From contig NZ_CP133018.1 in NCBI RefSeq assembly GCF_030866785.1, positions 1,984,001 through 2,048,000 of the forward strand: a stretch of 64,000 nucleotides of DNA, written 5' to 3'. Shown piece by piece: positions 49,634 to 59,122 of the stretch. Source of the stretch: Agromyces protaetiae (GTDB taxonomy: Bacteria; Actinomycetota; Actinomycetes; Actinomycetales; Microbacteriaceae). Made by a program: the position numbers and the translations under genes. The notes beneath the pieces are model-generated. The model did not search any database and was not told the origin of the DNA. It saw only the letters and a list, made by a program, of their open reading frames with translations. Positions within the stretch are counted from its first letter, which is position 1; the number at the start of each line of letters is the position of its first letter.

Positions 49634-50654
49634 GCACGGCCTCCGGCTGACCGCTCTCGAGCGATCGGATCATCGCCTCGGCCGTGGCGACGCTCCAGAG
49701 CGCCTCGCGGTGCGGCATCCGCTCGTTGGGGAGCGTTCCGGAGAACACCGCGAGCGCGTGCTCGACTTCCTCGCGGAGCGCGCCGCCGATGCGGCCGTTC
49801 CGTTCCGGCCAGAGCGAGAGGTCCGGCGCGAAGACACCCTGCTCGTTCCACTCGACGAGGGCGTCGTTGATCAGGCGCTGCGTGATCGTGCCGCTCGAGC
49901 CGATGAGCTCGGCCGCGCCCGCGATCGTCCCGTCCAGTGCCAGTGCACCGGCCAGGGACTGCGGCCCGCGATCCGGCACGCTCCACGCGGACTCGATCGT
50001 GACCGTGCGACCCGAGGCGAAGCGGAGCAGGGCGGACATCGACGCGGGGAACCCGGTGGCGTCGTCGGCCACCTGCAGGGCGTACACCGACTGCGGGCAC
50101 TCGCGCGTGAAGAAGATGGCGAGGTCGATGTCGTGGATGCAGGACTCCCAGGCGGGGTGCACGCGGTGCCCGAAGGCGGCCAGCCAGCTCCGGGTGAAGT
50201 CACGGCGGAGTCGCACGCTCCAGAGGTCGCCGAGCCGGCCCGCGTCGAGCGCCTCCCGCATGTACGCATACGGCTGCGCGAAGCGCGAGATGTGCCCGGC
50301 GACGAGGTGCAGTCCGGCGCGCTCGGCGGCTGCGATGCTTCGGGCCGCCTCGGCAGTGTGCAGCGAGAACGGCTTCTCGACGAACGCGTGACAGCCGTGC
50401 TCGATGGCCTGGTCCGTGAGGCGGGTGTGCGAGGCCTCGTCGCTCGCCACGATCACCGCGTCCACGCCACCGTCCTGGAGCACGACGCCGAGGTCCGTGC
50501 CGTGGCGGTCCGAACCGTGCGCGGCGGCGAGCGCACGCGACCGTTCGCCGTCGGCGTCGACCGCCGCCACGATCTCGGCACCGGCCTCACTCCAGGCTCG
50601 GGCGTGCAGGGTGCCGAACCGGCCTGCGCCGGCGATGGCGATGCGGAGCGTCAT
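49623..50654 (-). CDS. Gfo/Idh/MocA-family oxidoreductase
   Basis: The 343-residue product has a GAGRFGTLHA NAD-binding motif, a VVDADGERSR-like strand 2, the CHAFVEKPFSLH motif near residue 90 and an FGHRVHPAWESCIHDIDL segment in the substrate domain. Together they suggest a sugar or inositol dehydrogenase. It is transcribed together with the iclR gene 1 bp upstream. The 3' end overlaps the convergent MBL gene. Confidence 0.83.
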   Translation of the reverse strand: MTLRIAIAGAGRFGTLHARAWSEAGAEIVAAVDADGERSRALAAAHGSDRHGTDLGVVLQDGGVDAVIVASDEASHTRLTDQAIEHGCHAFVEKPFSLHTAEAARSIAAAERAGLHLVAGHISRFAQPYAYMREALDAGRLGDLWSVRLRRDFTRSWLAAFGHRVHPAWESCIHDIDLAIFFTRECPQSVYALQVADDATGFPASMSALLRFASGRTVTIESAWSVPDRGPQSLAGALALDGTIAGAAELIGSSGTITQRLINDALVEWNEQGVFAPDLSLWPERNGRIGGALREEVEHALAVFSGTLPNERMPHREALWSVATAEAMIRSLESGQPEAVLTD

Positions 50655-50655
50655 C

Positions 50656-51468
50656 TCAGTCCTGTCCGTTCGTCGTGCCCGGCCAGTCGGTGATGTGTCC
50701 GAGGGCCTCCGAGATGCGGCCGGCGCTGCGGCGGACGAGGGCGCCCAACTCGGCCACGCGCGCAGGCTCGAACCGCTCGGTCGGGATCGACAGGCTGATC
50801 GCGGCGACGGGCGAGCCGTTCTCGTCGAAGACGGGCGCTCCGAGGCAGCTGACCCACGGCTCGTTCTCGCCCAGGTCGCGGCTGAACCCGTCCTGGCGGG
50901 TGCGCGCGAGCTCTGCGTGCAGGGCGTCGGCGTCGATGTGCCTGCCCAGCTGGGTCGCCGTGGAGGCGATGACGGCGTCGACGACCTCGGCGGGCGAGTG
51001 GGCGAGGATCGCCCGACCCACCGCGGTGGTGACGGCCGGCGCGGTGCCGCCGATTCGTGAGACGACGCCCACCGAACGCGTGCTGTCGAGCTTGTCGACG
51101 TAGACGATGTGCGGGTTGGCGAGGGTGCCCAGGTGGCAGGCCTCATCGGTCGCATCGCGGAGCTCGGCGAGCACCGGGAGGGCCTCGACCCGGAAGTCGA
51201 GGCCGCCGAGGAAGCCGCGCGCGAGGATGAGCGTTCCCGGCCCGAGCGCCTGGCGTCCGTCTGGCGTCTCCCGCGTGAGCCGGTGAGCCCTGAGCGTGCC
51301 GATCATCCGGTGGACCGTCGTCAGCGTGAGGCCCGTCTGCCGCGCGAGATCGGCCAGGCTGAGCCCGCCGGGGTGCGCCGCGAGCTCGAACAGGATCGTC
51401 GTCGCGCGATCCATCGCGCGCAGCCCTTCGGGGCCGCGGCGCTTGGGATCGTCCGCGTGCTGGGTCAT
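50656..51468 (-). CDS. IclR-family transcriptional regulator
   Basis: The 270-residue product has the IclR winged HTH (residues 15-75; LADLARQTGLTLTTVHRMIG) and the C-terminal effector domain with TAVGRAILAHSPAEV and FSRDLGENEPWVSCLGAPV. Catabolic IclR proteins repress nearby enzymes and their own gene. It precedes the Gfo/Idh gene by 1 bp. It could also control the M20-RidA-MBL and PLP genes. Confidence 0.87.
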   Translation of the reverse strand: MTQHADDPKRRGPEGLRAMDRATTILFELAAHPGGLSLADLARQTGLTLTTVHRMIGTLRAHRLTRETPDGRQALGPGTLILARGFLGGLDFRVEALPVLAELRDATDEACHLGTLANPHIVYVDKLDSTRSVGVVSRIGGTAPAVTTAVGRAILAHSPAEVVDAVIASTATQLGRHIDADALHAELARTRQDGFSRDLGENEPWVSCLGAPVFDENGSPVAAISLSIPTERFEPARVAELGALVRRSAGRISEALGHITDWPGTTNGQD

Positions 51469-51504
51469 GCTGGCCTCTCGTCGGCGACGTCGAACGTCGT
51501 GGTT

Positions 51505-51521
51505 CCGGAATGCCCTTCCAG
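51505..51521. promoter_or_regulatory. Imperfect palindrome upstream of iclR, possible autoregulatory site
   Basis: CCGGAA-TGCCC-TTCCAG has nearly complementary arms and lies 37 bp before the iclR ATG. A TAAACT sequence on the minus strand overlaps it. The spacing matches IclR-type sites loosely. The rest of 51469-51703 contains no gene and no other clear signal. Confidence 0.4.
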
Positions 51522-51703
51522 TTTATCCGTCAGCCGGGCCCGAGCGGCGCGGTATCAGAGTCGGATGAATCCACCCGTCGCCGTTCGTTCATCGGGCCAT
51601 CGCCCAGATGCCGAACACGGTTCAATCGCGGACGCTCGGATGTCGCACGTACGTCTTCCCCCGATGGCCACCGACCGCACCCCGCCGGACCAGGCCAGAA
51701 AAG

Positions 51704-54700
51704 ATGACCATGATTCGCGCGCGCGCTCGTTCCCGCTGGTTCTCCCTGTTCGTCACCGCCACCGTCGGCACGGCACTCATCGCGACGGGTGGGCTGGCGT
51801 CCGTGGCCGCGGCCGTCGAGCTCGGGCTCGACGGCGACGGCTCGACCCGGTCGCCGTATCAGATCGGCTCCGCCGCCGATCTTCGCGTCGCAGCGGACGC
51901 GATCAACTCCGATCCGGCCGGCTTCGCCGGTGCGACCTACCGGCTGACGGCCGACATCGACTTCAGCGGTGAGACCTTCGCCGGCATCGACACGTTCCGG
52001 GGCGTGTTCGACGGTGCGGGACACGTCATCCGCGACATCGTGTACGGGCCGAGCGCCACGGGCGGGAGCACCGGCGGACGACTCGGGTTCTTCAGGTCGG
52101 TCACGGATGCGACGGTCCGAAACCTCACGCTCGACGGCATCGTCGCCGACAGCGGGAGTCGCACCGACTGGGTGTCCGGGCTCACCGTCCTTGCCACCCG
52201 CTCGACGATCACGGGCAACACGGTCTCGGGTGCGACCCTCACGGCCGCGAGCGGTGAGAAGGCGGCGGGCCTGATCGCGGAGATGGACGGCGGCGTCACG
52301 TCGGACAACCGGGTACAGGCTGACATCACGGCGAACAAGATGGCCGGTGGCGTGGCGTCGTACTCGAAGAACAGCGTCACGATCTCGAACAACCTGGTCG
52401 AAGCCGACCTCACCGTGGTCGTCGACGGCCAGGGCGGCACGCGCGGGGTCGACGCCGCCATGATCGCGAACTACCCGGGCAACCCCAGTGGCGATTCCCG
52501 GTTCACCGGGAACGTCGCCTACGCCGGATCCATCGACTACCGGGGTGCCGTCGACGGCTTCGCCGGTCGCATCGTCGGGTACACCGGTTACGGCGGGTGG
52601 ACCGCGACCGACAACCTCGCCAACAGCGCGATCACGGTCGGCGGATCGACCGTCACCGGTCCGGGCACCAAGAACCAGCACGGCGAGGACCGCACGGCCG
52701 AGCAGCTCGCCGAGCGTTCGACCTACGAGGCGCTCGGCTGGGACTTCGCCTCAGCGTGGCGGTTTGACGACGTGCTCGGGCACCCCGTGCCGTCCTACAC
52801 CTACGCGCTGCTCGGCGACGGGACCCCCGAGGTGCCGTTCGAGATCGGCAGCGAGGAGGACCTCGAGTTCCTCGCGGCGCAGCTGAACGCCGGCAACCCC
52901 CGGTACACGGGGGAGAAGACGTACGCGCTCACGACCGATCTCGACTTCGCCGACCGGGCGGAGTGGCCCGGCATCGACCGCTTCGAGGGGGTGCTCGAAG
53001 GCAACGGACGCCGGATCGCGAACCTCGTGTACGGCCCCGGCGGCGCAGGCGCGCAGCTCGGATTCATCCGTCAGTTGCATGAGGCCACGGTGCGCGACCT
53101 CGTGCTCGACGGCGTCACGGCAGACCAGGGCACCGGAACGCAGTTCGTCGCCGGCCTCGCCGTCGTCTCGACCCGTTCGACCATCACCGGCACCTCGGTG
53201 ATCGATGCGCACCTGCGCGGACCGGCCGCAGAGAAGGTCAGCGGGCTCGTGGCCGAGATGGACGGCGGCCTCGTGTCCGGTAACTGGACGAAGGTGAGCG
53301 CCTCGGCCGACCGGATGCCCGGCGGCCTGGTCTCGTACTCGAAGAACGGCGCCGTCATCTCGGAGAACCTCGTCGAGGCCGAGCTCACGGTCGGCCGCAC
53401 CGGGGGCACACGAGGCGACAACGCCGGTTTCGTGATCTCGTACCCCGGCAATCCGGGCAACGGGTCGAGCTTCACCGGAAATGTCGCGTACGCGGGTTCG
53501 ATCGCGTACGGCGGCCGCGTCGACGGCTTCGCCGGCCGCATCGTCGGGTACACCGACCTCGGCGGGTGGACCGCGACCGACAACGTCGGCAACGCCGCGA
53601 TCACGATCGGCGGGTCGCCGGTGACCGGCCCGGGCGTCAAGAACCAGCACGGTGCAGATCGCACAGGCGAGCAGCTCGCCGACCGGTCGACGTACGAGGG
53701 GCTCGGGTGGGACTTCGGGGAGAACTGGCGGTGGGACGACGCGCTCGGGCACCCCGTGCCGCGATTCATCCTGCCCGGCGAGCTCCCCAACCGCGTCACG
53801 ACGACGTTCCACGGCGACGGTGCGACCGCGCGCGCCTTCACCTGGTACTCGACGCTGGTCACGGACACGGCAGTCGTGCGCCTCAGCACCGACCGCGAGT
53901 TCCCCGAGGGGGCTTCGACGGTCGATCACGGGGCAACGGCCGACACCAGCCGTCACGGCGAGCGTCTCTACCGTGCGGTGGTGCAGGACCTCGCACCCGG
54001 CACCCGGTATCACTACCGGCTGGGCGACCCCGTCAACGGGGTGTGGAGCACGACGGGGTCGTTCGTCACCGCCGGCACCGACGAGGACTTCACCTTCATC
54101 GGCCTGACCGACACGCAGTCGCAGAACCTCGCCGAGGCACAGCTGTCGGCCGCGACCATGTCGAAGGCGTTCGCCGCCGTGCCGGAGGCGGAGTTCATGG
54201 TGCACAGCGGCGACCTCGTCGAGCAGGGCGCACGCGAGCAGGACTGGATCGACCTGCTCGGCTCCGCACGCGACACGCTGCTGAACACCACGATCGCGCC
54301 CGCCGCCGGCAATCACGAGGAGGCGGATGACTCGTTCACGGACCATTTCACGCTCGAGGCCCCGAACGGCCAGGACACCCGTCGCGGCGCGTATTACTCG
54401 TTCGGCTACAACGATGCGCACTTCATGGTGCTCAACACCAACGAGGACGGCGCCACCAACCAGCAGGGCGCCCAGGCGATCTCCGACGCGCAGGTCGAGT
54501 GGCTGCGGCAGGACGCTCTCGCCGCGCGCGAGGCCGGCGCGAAGTGGCTCGTCCTGTCGCTGCACAAGGGGCCGTACACGACCGCGAACCACCTCGACGA
54601 CTGGGATGTCGTCGCCATGCGGAAGGTGCTCATGCCGGTCATCGACGAGGTCGGCGTCGACCTGGTGCTGCAGGGCCACGACCACGTCATGAGCCGGACC

Positions 54701-57700
54701 AAGGTGCTCGGGTACGACCCGGAGGGCATCGAGCAGGCACGCGTGGTCGAGACGACGAAGTACACGGAGATCATCAACGGCAAGCGCATCGAGTACAACG
54801 TCGACCCCGATGGCACCATCTTCCTGCTGCCGAACACCGCCGGGGCCAAGCACTACGCACAGAAGGGCAGCGCGCGCGGCTTCGACCTCGAGCAGTACCT
54901 CCAGCTCTTCGACCGCACGGGCGCACAGGCGACCGAGAACTTCGTCGCGGTACGGGTGACGGACGACCAGCTCACGGTCGACGTGTACGACATCCGGAAC
55001 CAGTCCAGCCCGCGCGTGTTCGAGAGCTTCGGCATCGACCGCTCCCTCGCCCCGGTCGAGGCCTCGATCTCGGGGCTGCCGGCGCTCGACGAGCTGACCC
55101 TGTCCGATGAGGTCGCGGTCGGCGCGGCGCGCGAGGCCGTCGATGCGCTGCGACCCGGGCAGCGTCAGGCGGTCGGGGGTCTCGCGGCCCTTGCAGCGGC
55201 CGAGCAGCGCATGCGCGAGCTCACCGGTCGGGTCTCCACCGACGGCAGCGTCGTCGCGTGGGCCAAGTCCGACGCCGAGCACCGTCAGGCGATCACGGTG
55301 CGAAACGACACCCGCTCGTCGTTCTCTGACGTGCCCGTGCAGGTCCGCATCGAGGACACCCCGGACGTCAGCGCCGAGAGCCTCGCCTTCGTCGACGCGA
55401 ACGGCGTCCCGCTGCCGTACGAGGTCGAGACCTGGCGTCCGGGTCACACCTCGACGGTCTGGGTGCGGGCCACCGAGCTGCCCGCCGAATCGGCGGCCGT
55501 GCTCTGGGCGTATTACGGCGGCGGCGAGACCGCCAACGACCCGACGCGGGTGTGGGCGGGCGACTACGCACTCGTCGAGCACTTCGGCGAACCTCGCCGG
55601 TCCGGCGACACCGTCGTCGACTCCACGGGAACCGCCAGCGGCACGCTCGTGGGTGCGGACCTCGACGCCGTCGTCTCCGATCGCGGCACCGGGCAGACGC
55701 GCTTCGAGGGCTCGCGTCTGCAGTACCCGGGCGACATCGGTGGTGACTTCGACCGGATCAGCATCAGCGGCGTGTACGCGCTGACCGCGGGGGACATCGC
55801 CGCGCTGACGGGCAACGCCCCGATCGTGGCCAAGGAGAGCGCGACGGGCGACGGGCGTACGACCTTCTGGCAGGGCGTCGTGAAGAACGAGTCCCGTCTC
55901 GGCACCCGGCTCGCCGGGAACAGCTTCGAGTTCAACGACGCCGACGTCAGCTCGCGCCACGACGCGCCCGCCGACGGGGCGCCGCACCTCGTGACCCAGG
56001 TGTACGACGGCATGACCTACTCGGTGTTCATCGACGGGCGCGAGGTGCACAGCCAGATGCTCGAATACCGCACGACGTTCTCAGACCACCGCGTGCGCAC
56101 CACCATCGGCGACTACGACACGTCCACGGGCGCGCTCTCCTCCCCGTTCCGCGGCACGATCGACGAGATCCAGATCGCCGGGGTCGCCTTCACGCCCGAG
56201 TTCGAGTCGTTCCGGTACGCGAACTACCTGGGCGACGCGGTCTCGCTCGGCGAGCGGATCTCCCGTGACGGCGACGCGATCTCGCTCATCATCGGCACTC
56301 CCACGACGGGCGCCGAGGTCGAGGCGGGCCTCGTGGAGTTCGCGGGCTCCGTGAGCCACCGGGCGACCGTGACAGCCCGAGTGGCCGGCGAGGAGGTCGT
56401 CTCCGAGCGGGTCGACGCCGGGGTGTTCCGACTGCCGGTCCCGGTGGACCCGATCGGAGACCAGGAGGTCGAGCTGACCGCAACGGCCGATGGCGGATCA
56501 TCGGCGCCGGCGCGTGTGCGACTCGCGGTGACCGACACCGCAGCACCCGCTCAGCCCGAGCTCGACGACACGTCGTCCTCCGCGGGCCGGGGGGAGGGCA
56601 TCGAGCTCACGGCGACGCCGCGGACCGAGAGCCTCGAGCGGGTCGATGTGGAGTTCTTCGCCGAGGAGCTGCTTGCGCTCGACGCCTCGAACACCGTCGT
56701 CCGATCAGGTGCGACGACGGATCGCGTGCCGACGGCGCTCACGCCCCAGTCCGGGACCGTCACCGGCGAGCTGTTCTCGCGGACAGCCGCCGAGAACGCG
56801 AACCCGTTCCAGATCTACGAGATCTCCCTGACGGAGCAGCAGGCCGAACAGGACCGATTCCATGTCGTGTGGCGAGGGTCGGGAGATGACCGCCGGGTGT
56901 CGGCGTGGGTGTACGACCACGCGGCCGGGGCATGGCGGCTCAAGGCCAGCGATGCAGACGAGGGCGGTGCCGCGATCGAGCTCGACGTGGAGGCATACGC
57001 CGGCGAAGGCGCGGTCTCGAACGAGCGCACCATGCACGTGCTGGTGTGGCGCGGTCTCACGGCGGAGCCGTTCGGCGAAGACCACGACTACGAGCGTGAG
57101 CCCGCGGCGGCCGACTACGACTGGGCGTTCGATCACATTCCGGACACCCAGCTGTACACCCAGGCGACGCCGCACATGTTCGAGGAGCAGATGGCCTACG
57201 TCGTCGACCGCGCGCCGGAGCGGAAGACCTCGATCGTCGTGCACGCCGGGGACCTCGTCAACCGCAAGTACCTCTCCCAGGAGTACCAGTGGGTCAACGC
57301 CGAGCGGGGCATGTCCAAACTCGACGAGGCCGGCATCCCGTACCTCGTGTCGTGGGGGAACCACGACTACGAGAACGACCGGAACAATCGCGTGATGCTG
57401 CCGAAGTACTATCCGATGTCACGCATGGCGGAGAGCCTCGAGGGCTCGCCGTGGACGTTCGGCGGCAGCAACAACATCGACAACTCCTACTACACGGCTG
57501 AGATCGAGGGCGCGAAGATCATGCTCCTGACGGTCGGCTTCTTCTCGGCCGATCAGGCCGGCGACGAAGGGCTCGCCTGGGCGAGGAACATCATCGCCGA
57601 GCATCCCGATCACGCGGTGATCATCGCGGCGCACCAGTCCGTCGACACCGGCGCGAACCGCTGGGCCAATCAGCACCTCACCAGCCAGCTGATCGATCCG

Positions 57701-59005
57701 TTCCCGAACGTGAAGCTGGTGCTCGGCGGGCACATCACGGGAACCGGGGTCGCGTCGCGGACCGCGGCCGAAGGCGCGCTCGTCTACGGCATCCTCACCG
57801 ACTACCAGGGGCGGGTCTACGGTGGCCAGCAGTACCTGAGGTCCCTGAGCGTCGACGCCGAGAACGGGCTGCTCTACGCGAACACCTATTCGCCGTACCT
57901 CGATGCACGCACCTCCGACGGGCCGTGGCGACAGCCGATCGCCGAGGGGGCGATCCCCGGCTTCCACGGCAGTGACAGCGAGAACTTCGTGCTCGAGCTC
58001 GACTTCGGGGGGAGCACGACGCGCACGCTCGAGACGTCGTCGTTGATCATGGCGGCGGGTGAGGCGACCAGGATCGGGCCGTCGCAGGGGGTGGTGGGTG
58101 CCACCGCGGCAACCGTGATCCTCGAAGGCGTCCGTCCGGAGACGGCGTACGGCTGGTATGCCGAGTTGCGCGACGGCGCGGGCCATGTGACCCGGAGCAC
58201 CACGCGCACGATCCAGATCACCGCGGCGGAGGCGCCGTCCGCACCCCTCGACGTCGTGGCGACCGGCGCCGGCGGCACGGTGACGGTGAGCTGGAGCGCG
58301 CCGGAAGACGATGGCGGAGCGCCCGTGACGCAGTACGAGGTGCGCCTCAGCGACGGCACGATCGTCACGGTCGATGCCGGCGTGCGCACGGCGGCGTTCA
58401 CGGGACTCGCGCCCGGCATCTATTCTGCGACGGTGTTCGCACGCAACGCTGCGGGCCTGTCGGAGGGCTCGGCGCCGTCGAACGAGGTCGAGCTGGTCGC
58501 CGACCCCGGCGAGGATCCCGAGGCGAACGCCGCGCTGCGGGTGACCGGTGACCTCGTGCCCGGCGGCCGGATCGTGGTGCACGGCACGGGTTTCGCTCCG
58601 AACACGGCGTACGCGCTCGAGTTCCGATCTGCTGTGGTCGACCTCGGCTCCGTCACGGCTGACGAGGCCGGCGCCTTCACCACGACGGTCACAGTACCGA
58701 CCGATACTGCACCCGGCGCGCACTCGATCGCCGCAGTCCGCGACGGGGTGGATATCGCCGCGATCCAGCTGCAGATCGCTCCCGCCAGCGAGCCCGGCGG
58801 AGAGCCGGGCGGACAGCCCGGCGACGGCGGCGGGGCCGTACCGGACGGTTCGGCCTCAGGCGGCGGCCTGTCCGGGCACTTGCCGGAGACGGGCTCCGAC
58901 TCCGGCCGGCTCGTCGTCGGCGCCCTGCTCGCGGGCATGCTCCTGCTCGCAGGGATGGCAATGCTCCTGGTGCGCCGCCGCGCCCGCGTCGGATGGGAGA
59001 GCTGA
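51704..59005 (+). CDS. Giant LPXTG-anchored surface protein with two metallophosphoesterase domains
   Basis: The 2433-residue product has a signal peptide (residues 1-36, ending ASVAAA) and an LPETG sorting motif (2393-2397) followed by a hydrophobic helix and a basic tail. Between them are two tandem GLUG-like right-handed beta-helix copies (about 43-364 and 368-690), a purple-acid-phosphatase-like Fn3 domain (696-795), and metallophosphoesterase 1 (796-1113; TDTQ, HSGDLVEQG, AGNHEE, GHDHVMSR). These are followed by DUF2341 (1190-1283), a LamG-like domain (1286-1513), an Ig-like domain, and metallophosphoesterase 2 (1804-2066; PDTQLY, HAGDLVNR, WGNHDYEN, LGGHITG). A FnIII domain (2176-2266) and a last beta-sandwich near 2276-2358 complete it. 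It probably degrades extracellular phosphoesters or phosphorylated glycans. The start is weakly supported. Confidence 0.85.
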   Translation: MTMIRARARSRWFSLFVTATVGTALIATGGLASVAAAVELGLDGDGSTRSPYQIGSAADLRVAADAINSDPAGFAGATYRLTADIDFSGETFAGIDTFRGVFDGAGHVIRDIVYGPSATGGSTGGRLGFFRSVTDATVRNLTLDGIVADSGSRTDWVSGLTVLATRSTITGNTVSGATLTAASGEKAAGLIAEMDGGVTSDNRVQADITANKMAGGVASYSKNSVTISNNLVEADLTVVVDGQGGTRGVDAAMIANYPGNPSGDSRFTGNVAYAGSIDYRGAVDGFAGRIVGYTGYGGWTATDNLANSAITVGGSTVTGPGTKNQHGEDRTAEQLAERSTYEALGWDFASAWRFDDVLGHPVPSYTYALLGDGTPEVPFEIGSEEDLEFLAAQLNAGNPRYTGEKTYALTTDLDFADRAEWPGIDRFEGVLEGNGRRIANLVYGPGGAGAQLGFIRQLHEATVRDLVLDGVTADQGTGTQFVAGLAVVSTRSTITGTSVIDAHLRGPAAEKVSGLVAEMDGGLVSGNWTKVSASADRMPGGLVSYSKNGAVISENLVEAELTVGRTGGTRGDNAGFVISYPGNPGNGSSFTGNVAYAGSIAYGGRVDGFAGRIVGYTDLGGWTATDNVGNAAITIGGSPVTGPGVKNQHGADRTGEQLADRSTYEGLGWDFGENWRWDDALGHPVPRFILPGELPNRVTTTFHGDGATARAFTWYSTLVTDTAVVRLSTDREFPEGASTVDHGATADTSRHGERLYRAVVQDLAPGTRYHYRLGDPVNGVWSTTGSFVTAGTDEDFTFIGLTDTQSQNLAEAQLSAATMSKAFAAVPEAEFMVHSGDLVEQGAREQDWIDLLGSARDTLLNTTIAPAAGNHEEADDSFTDHFTLEAPNGQDTRRGAYYSFGYNDAHFMVLNTNEDGATNQQGAQAISDAQVEWLRQDALAAREAGAKWLVLSLHKGPYTTANHLDDWDVVAMRKVLMPVIDEVGVDLVLQGHDHVMSRTKVLGYDPEGIEQARVVETTKYTEIINGKRIEYNVDPDGTIFLLPNTAGAKHYAQKGSARGFDLEQYLQLFDRTGAQATENFVAVRVTDDQLTVDVYDIRNQSSPRVFESFGIDRSLAPVEASISGLPALDELTLSDEVAVGAAREAVDALRPGQRQAVGGLAALAAAEQRMRELTGRVSTDGSVVAWAKSDAEHRQAITVRNDTRSSFSDVPVQVRIEDTPDVSAESLAFVDANGVPLPYEVETWRPGHTSTVWVRATELPAESAAVLWAYYGGGETANDPTRVWAGDYALVEHFGEPRRSGDTVVDSTGTASGTLVGADLDAVVSDRGTGQTRFEGSRLQYPGDIGGDFDRISISGVYALTAGDIAALTGNAPIVAKESATGDGRTTFWQGVVKNESRLGTRLAGNSFEFNDADVSSRHDAPADGAPHLVTQVYDGMTYSVFIDGREVHSQMLEYRTTFSDHRVRTTIGDYDTSTGALSSPFRGTIDEIQIAGVAFTPEFESFRYANYLGDAVSLGERISRDGDAISLIIGTPTTGAEVEAGLVEFAGSVSHRATVTARVAGEEVVSERVDAGVFRLPVPVDPIGDQEVELTATADGGSSAPARVRLAVTDTAAPAQPELDDTSSSAGRGEGIELTATPRTESLERVDVEFFAEELLALDASNTVVRSGATTDRVPTALTPQSGTVTGELFSRTAAENANPFQIYEISLTEQQAEQDRFHVVWRGSGDDRRVSAWVYDHAAGAWRLKASDADEGGAAIELDVEAYAGEGAVSNERTMHVLVWRGLTAEPFGEDHDYEREPAAADYDWAFDHIPDTQLYTQATPHMFEEQMAYVVDRAPERKTSIVVHAGDLVNRKYLSQEYQWVNAERGMSKLDEAGIPYLVSWGNHDYENDRNNRVMLPKYYPMSRMAESLEGSPWTFGGSNNIDNSYYTAEIEGAKIMLLTVGFFSADQAGDEGLAWARNIIAEHPDHAVIIAAHQSVDTGANRWANQHLTSQLIDPFPNVKLVLGGHITGTGVASRTAAEGALVYGILTDYQGRVYGGQQYLRSLSVDAENGLLYANTYSPYLDARTSDGPWRQPIAEGAIPGFHGSDSENFVLELDFGGSTTRTLETSSLIMAAGEATRIGPSQGVVGATAATVILEGVRPETAYGWYAELRDGAGHVTRSTTRTIQITAAEAPSAPLDVVATGAGGTVTVSWSAPEDDGGAPVTQYEVRLSDGTIVTVDAGVRTAAFTGLAPGIYSATVFARNAAGLSEGSAPSNEVELVADPGEDPEANAALRVTGDLVPGGRIVVHGTGFAPNTAYALEFRSAVVDLGSVTADEAGAFTTTVTVPTDTAPGAHSIAAVRDGVDIAAIQLQIAPASEPGGEPGGQPGDGGGAVPDGSASGGGLSGHLPETGSDSGRLVVGALLAGMLLLAGMAMLLVRRRARVGWES

Positions 59006-59036
59006 CCGCTTCGGGGACGCACGGAGCTGCTCCTCC

Positions 59037-59066
59037 GCGCCGGCGGCCGGCTCCGAGGACCGGCGC
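59037..59066 (+). terminator. Possible terminator after the surface-protein gene
   Basis: GCGCCGG (59037-59043) and CCGGCGC (59060-59066) form a 7-bp stem around a 16-nt loop, 32 bp past the stop. No U-run is present, and the loop is long, so this is tentative. Confidence 0.35.
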
Positions 59067-59122
59067 GCTGCGCATTCGTTCAGCTGCGCGGGGTAGCGTC
59101 GGCGGGCTGAGGAGGTGCATGG

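Noticed and set aside
52751..56050. Minus-strand open frame of about 1100 codons inside the surface-protein gene
   Set aside because: It has no recognisable domain, and the plus strand encodes clear phosphatase and beta-helix domains there.
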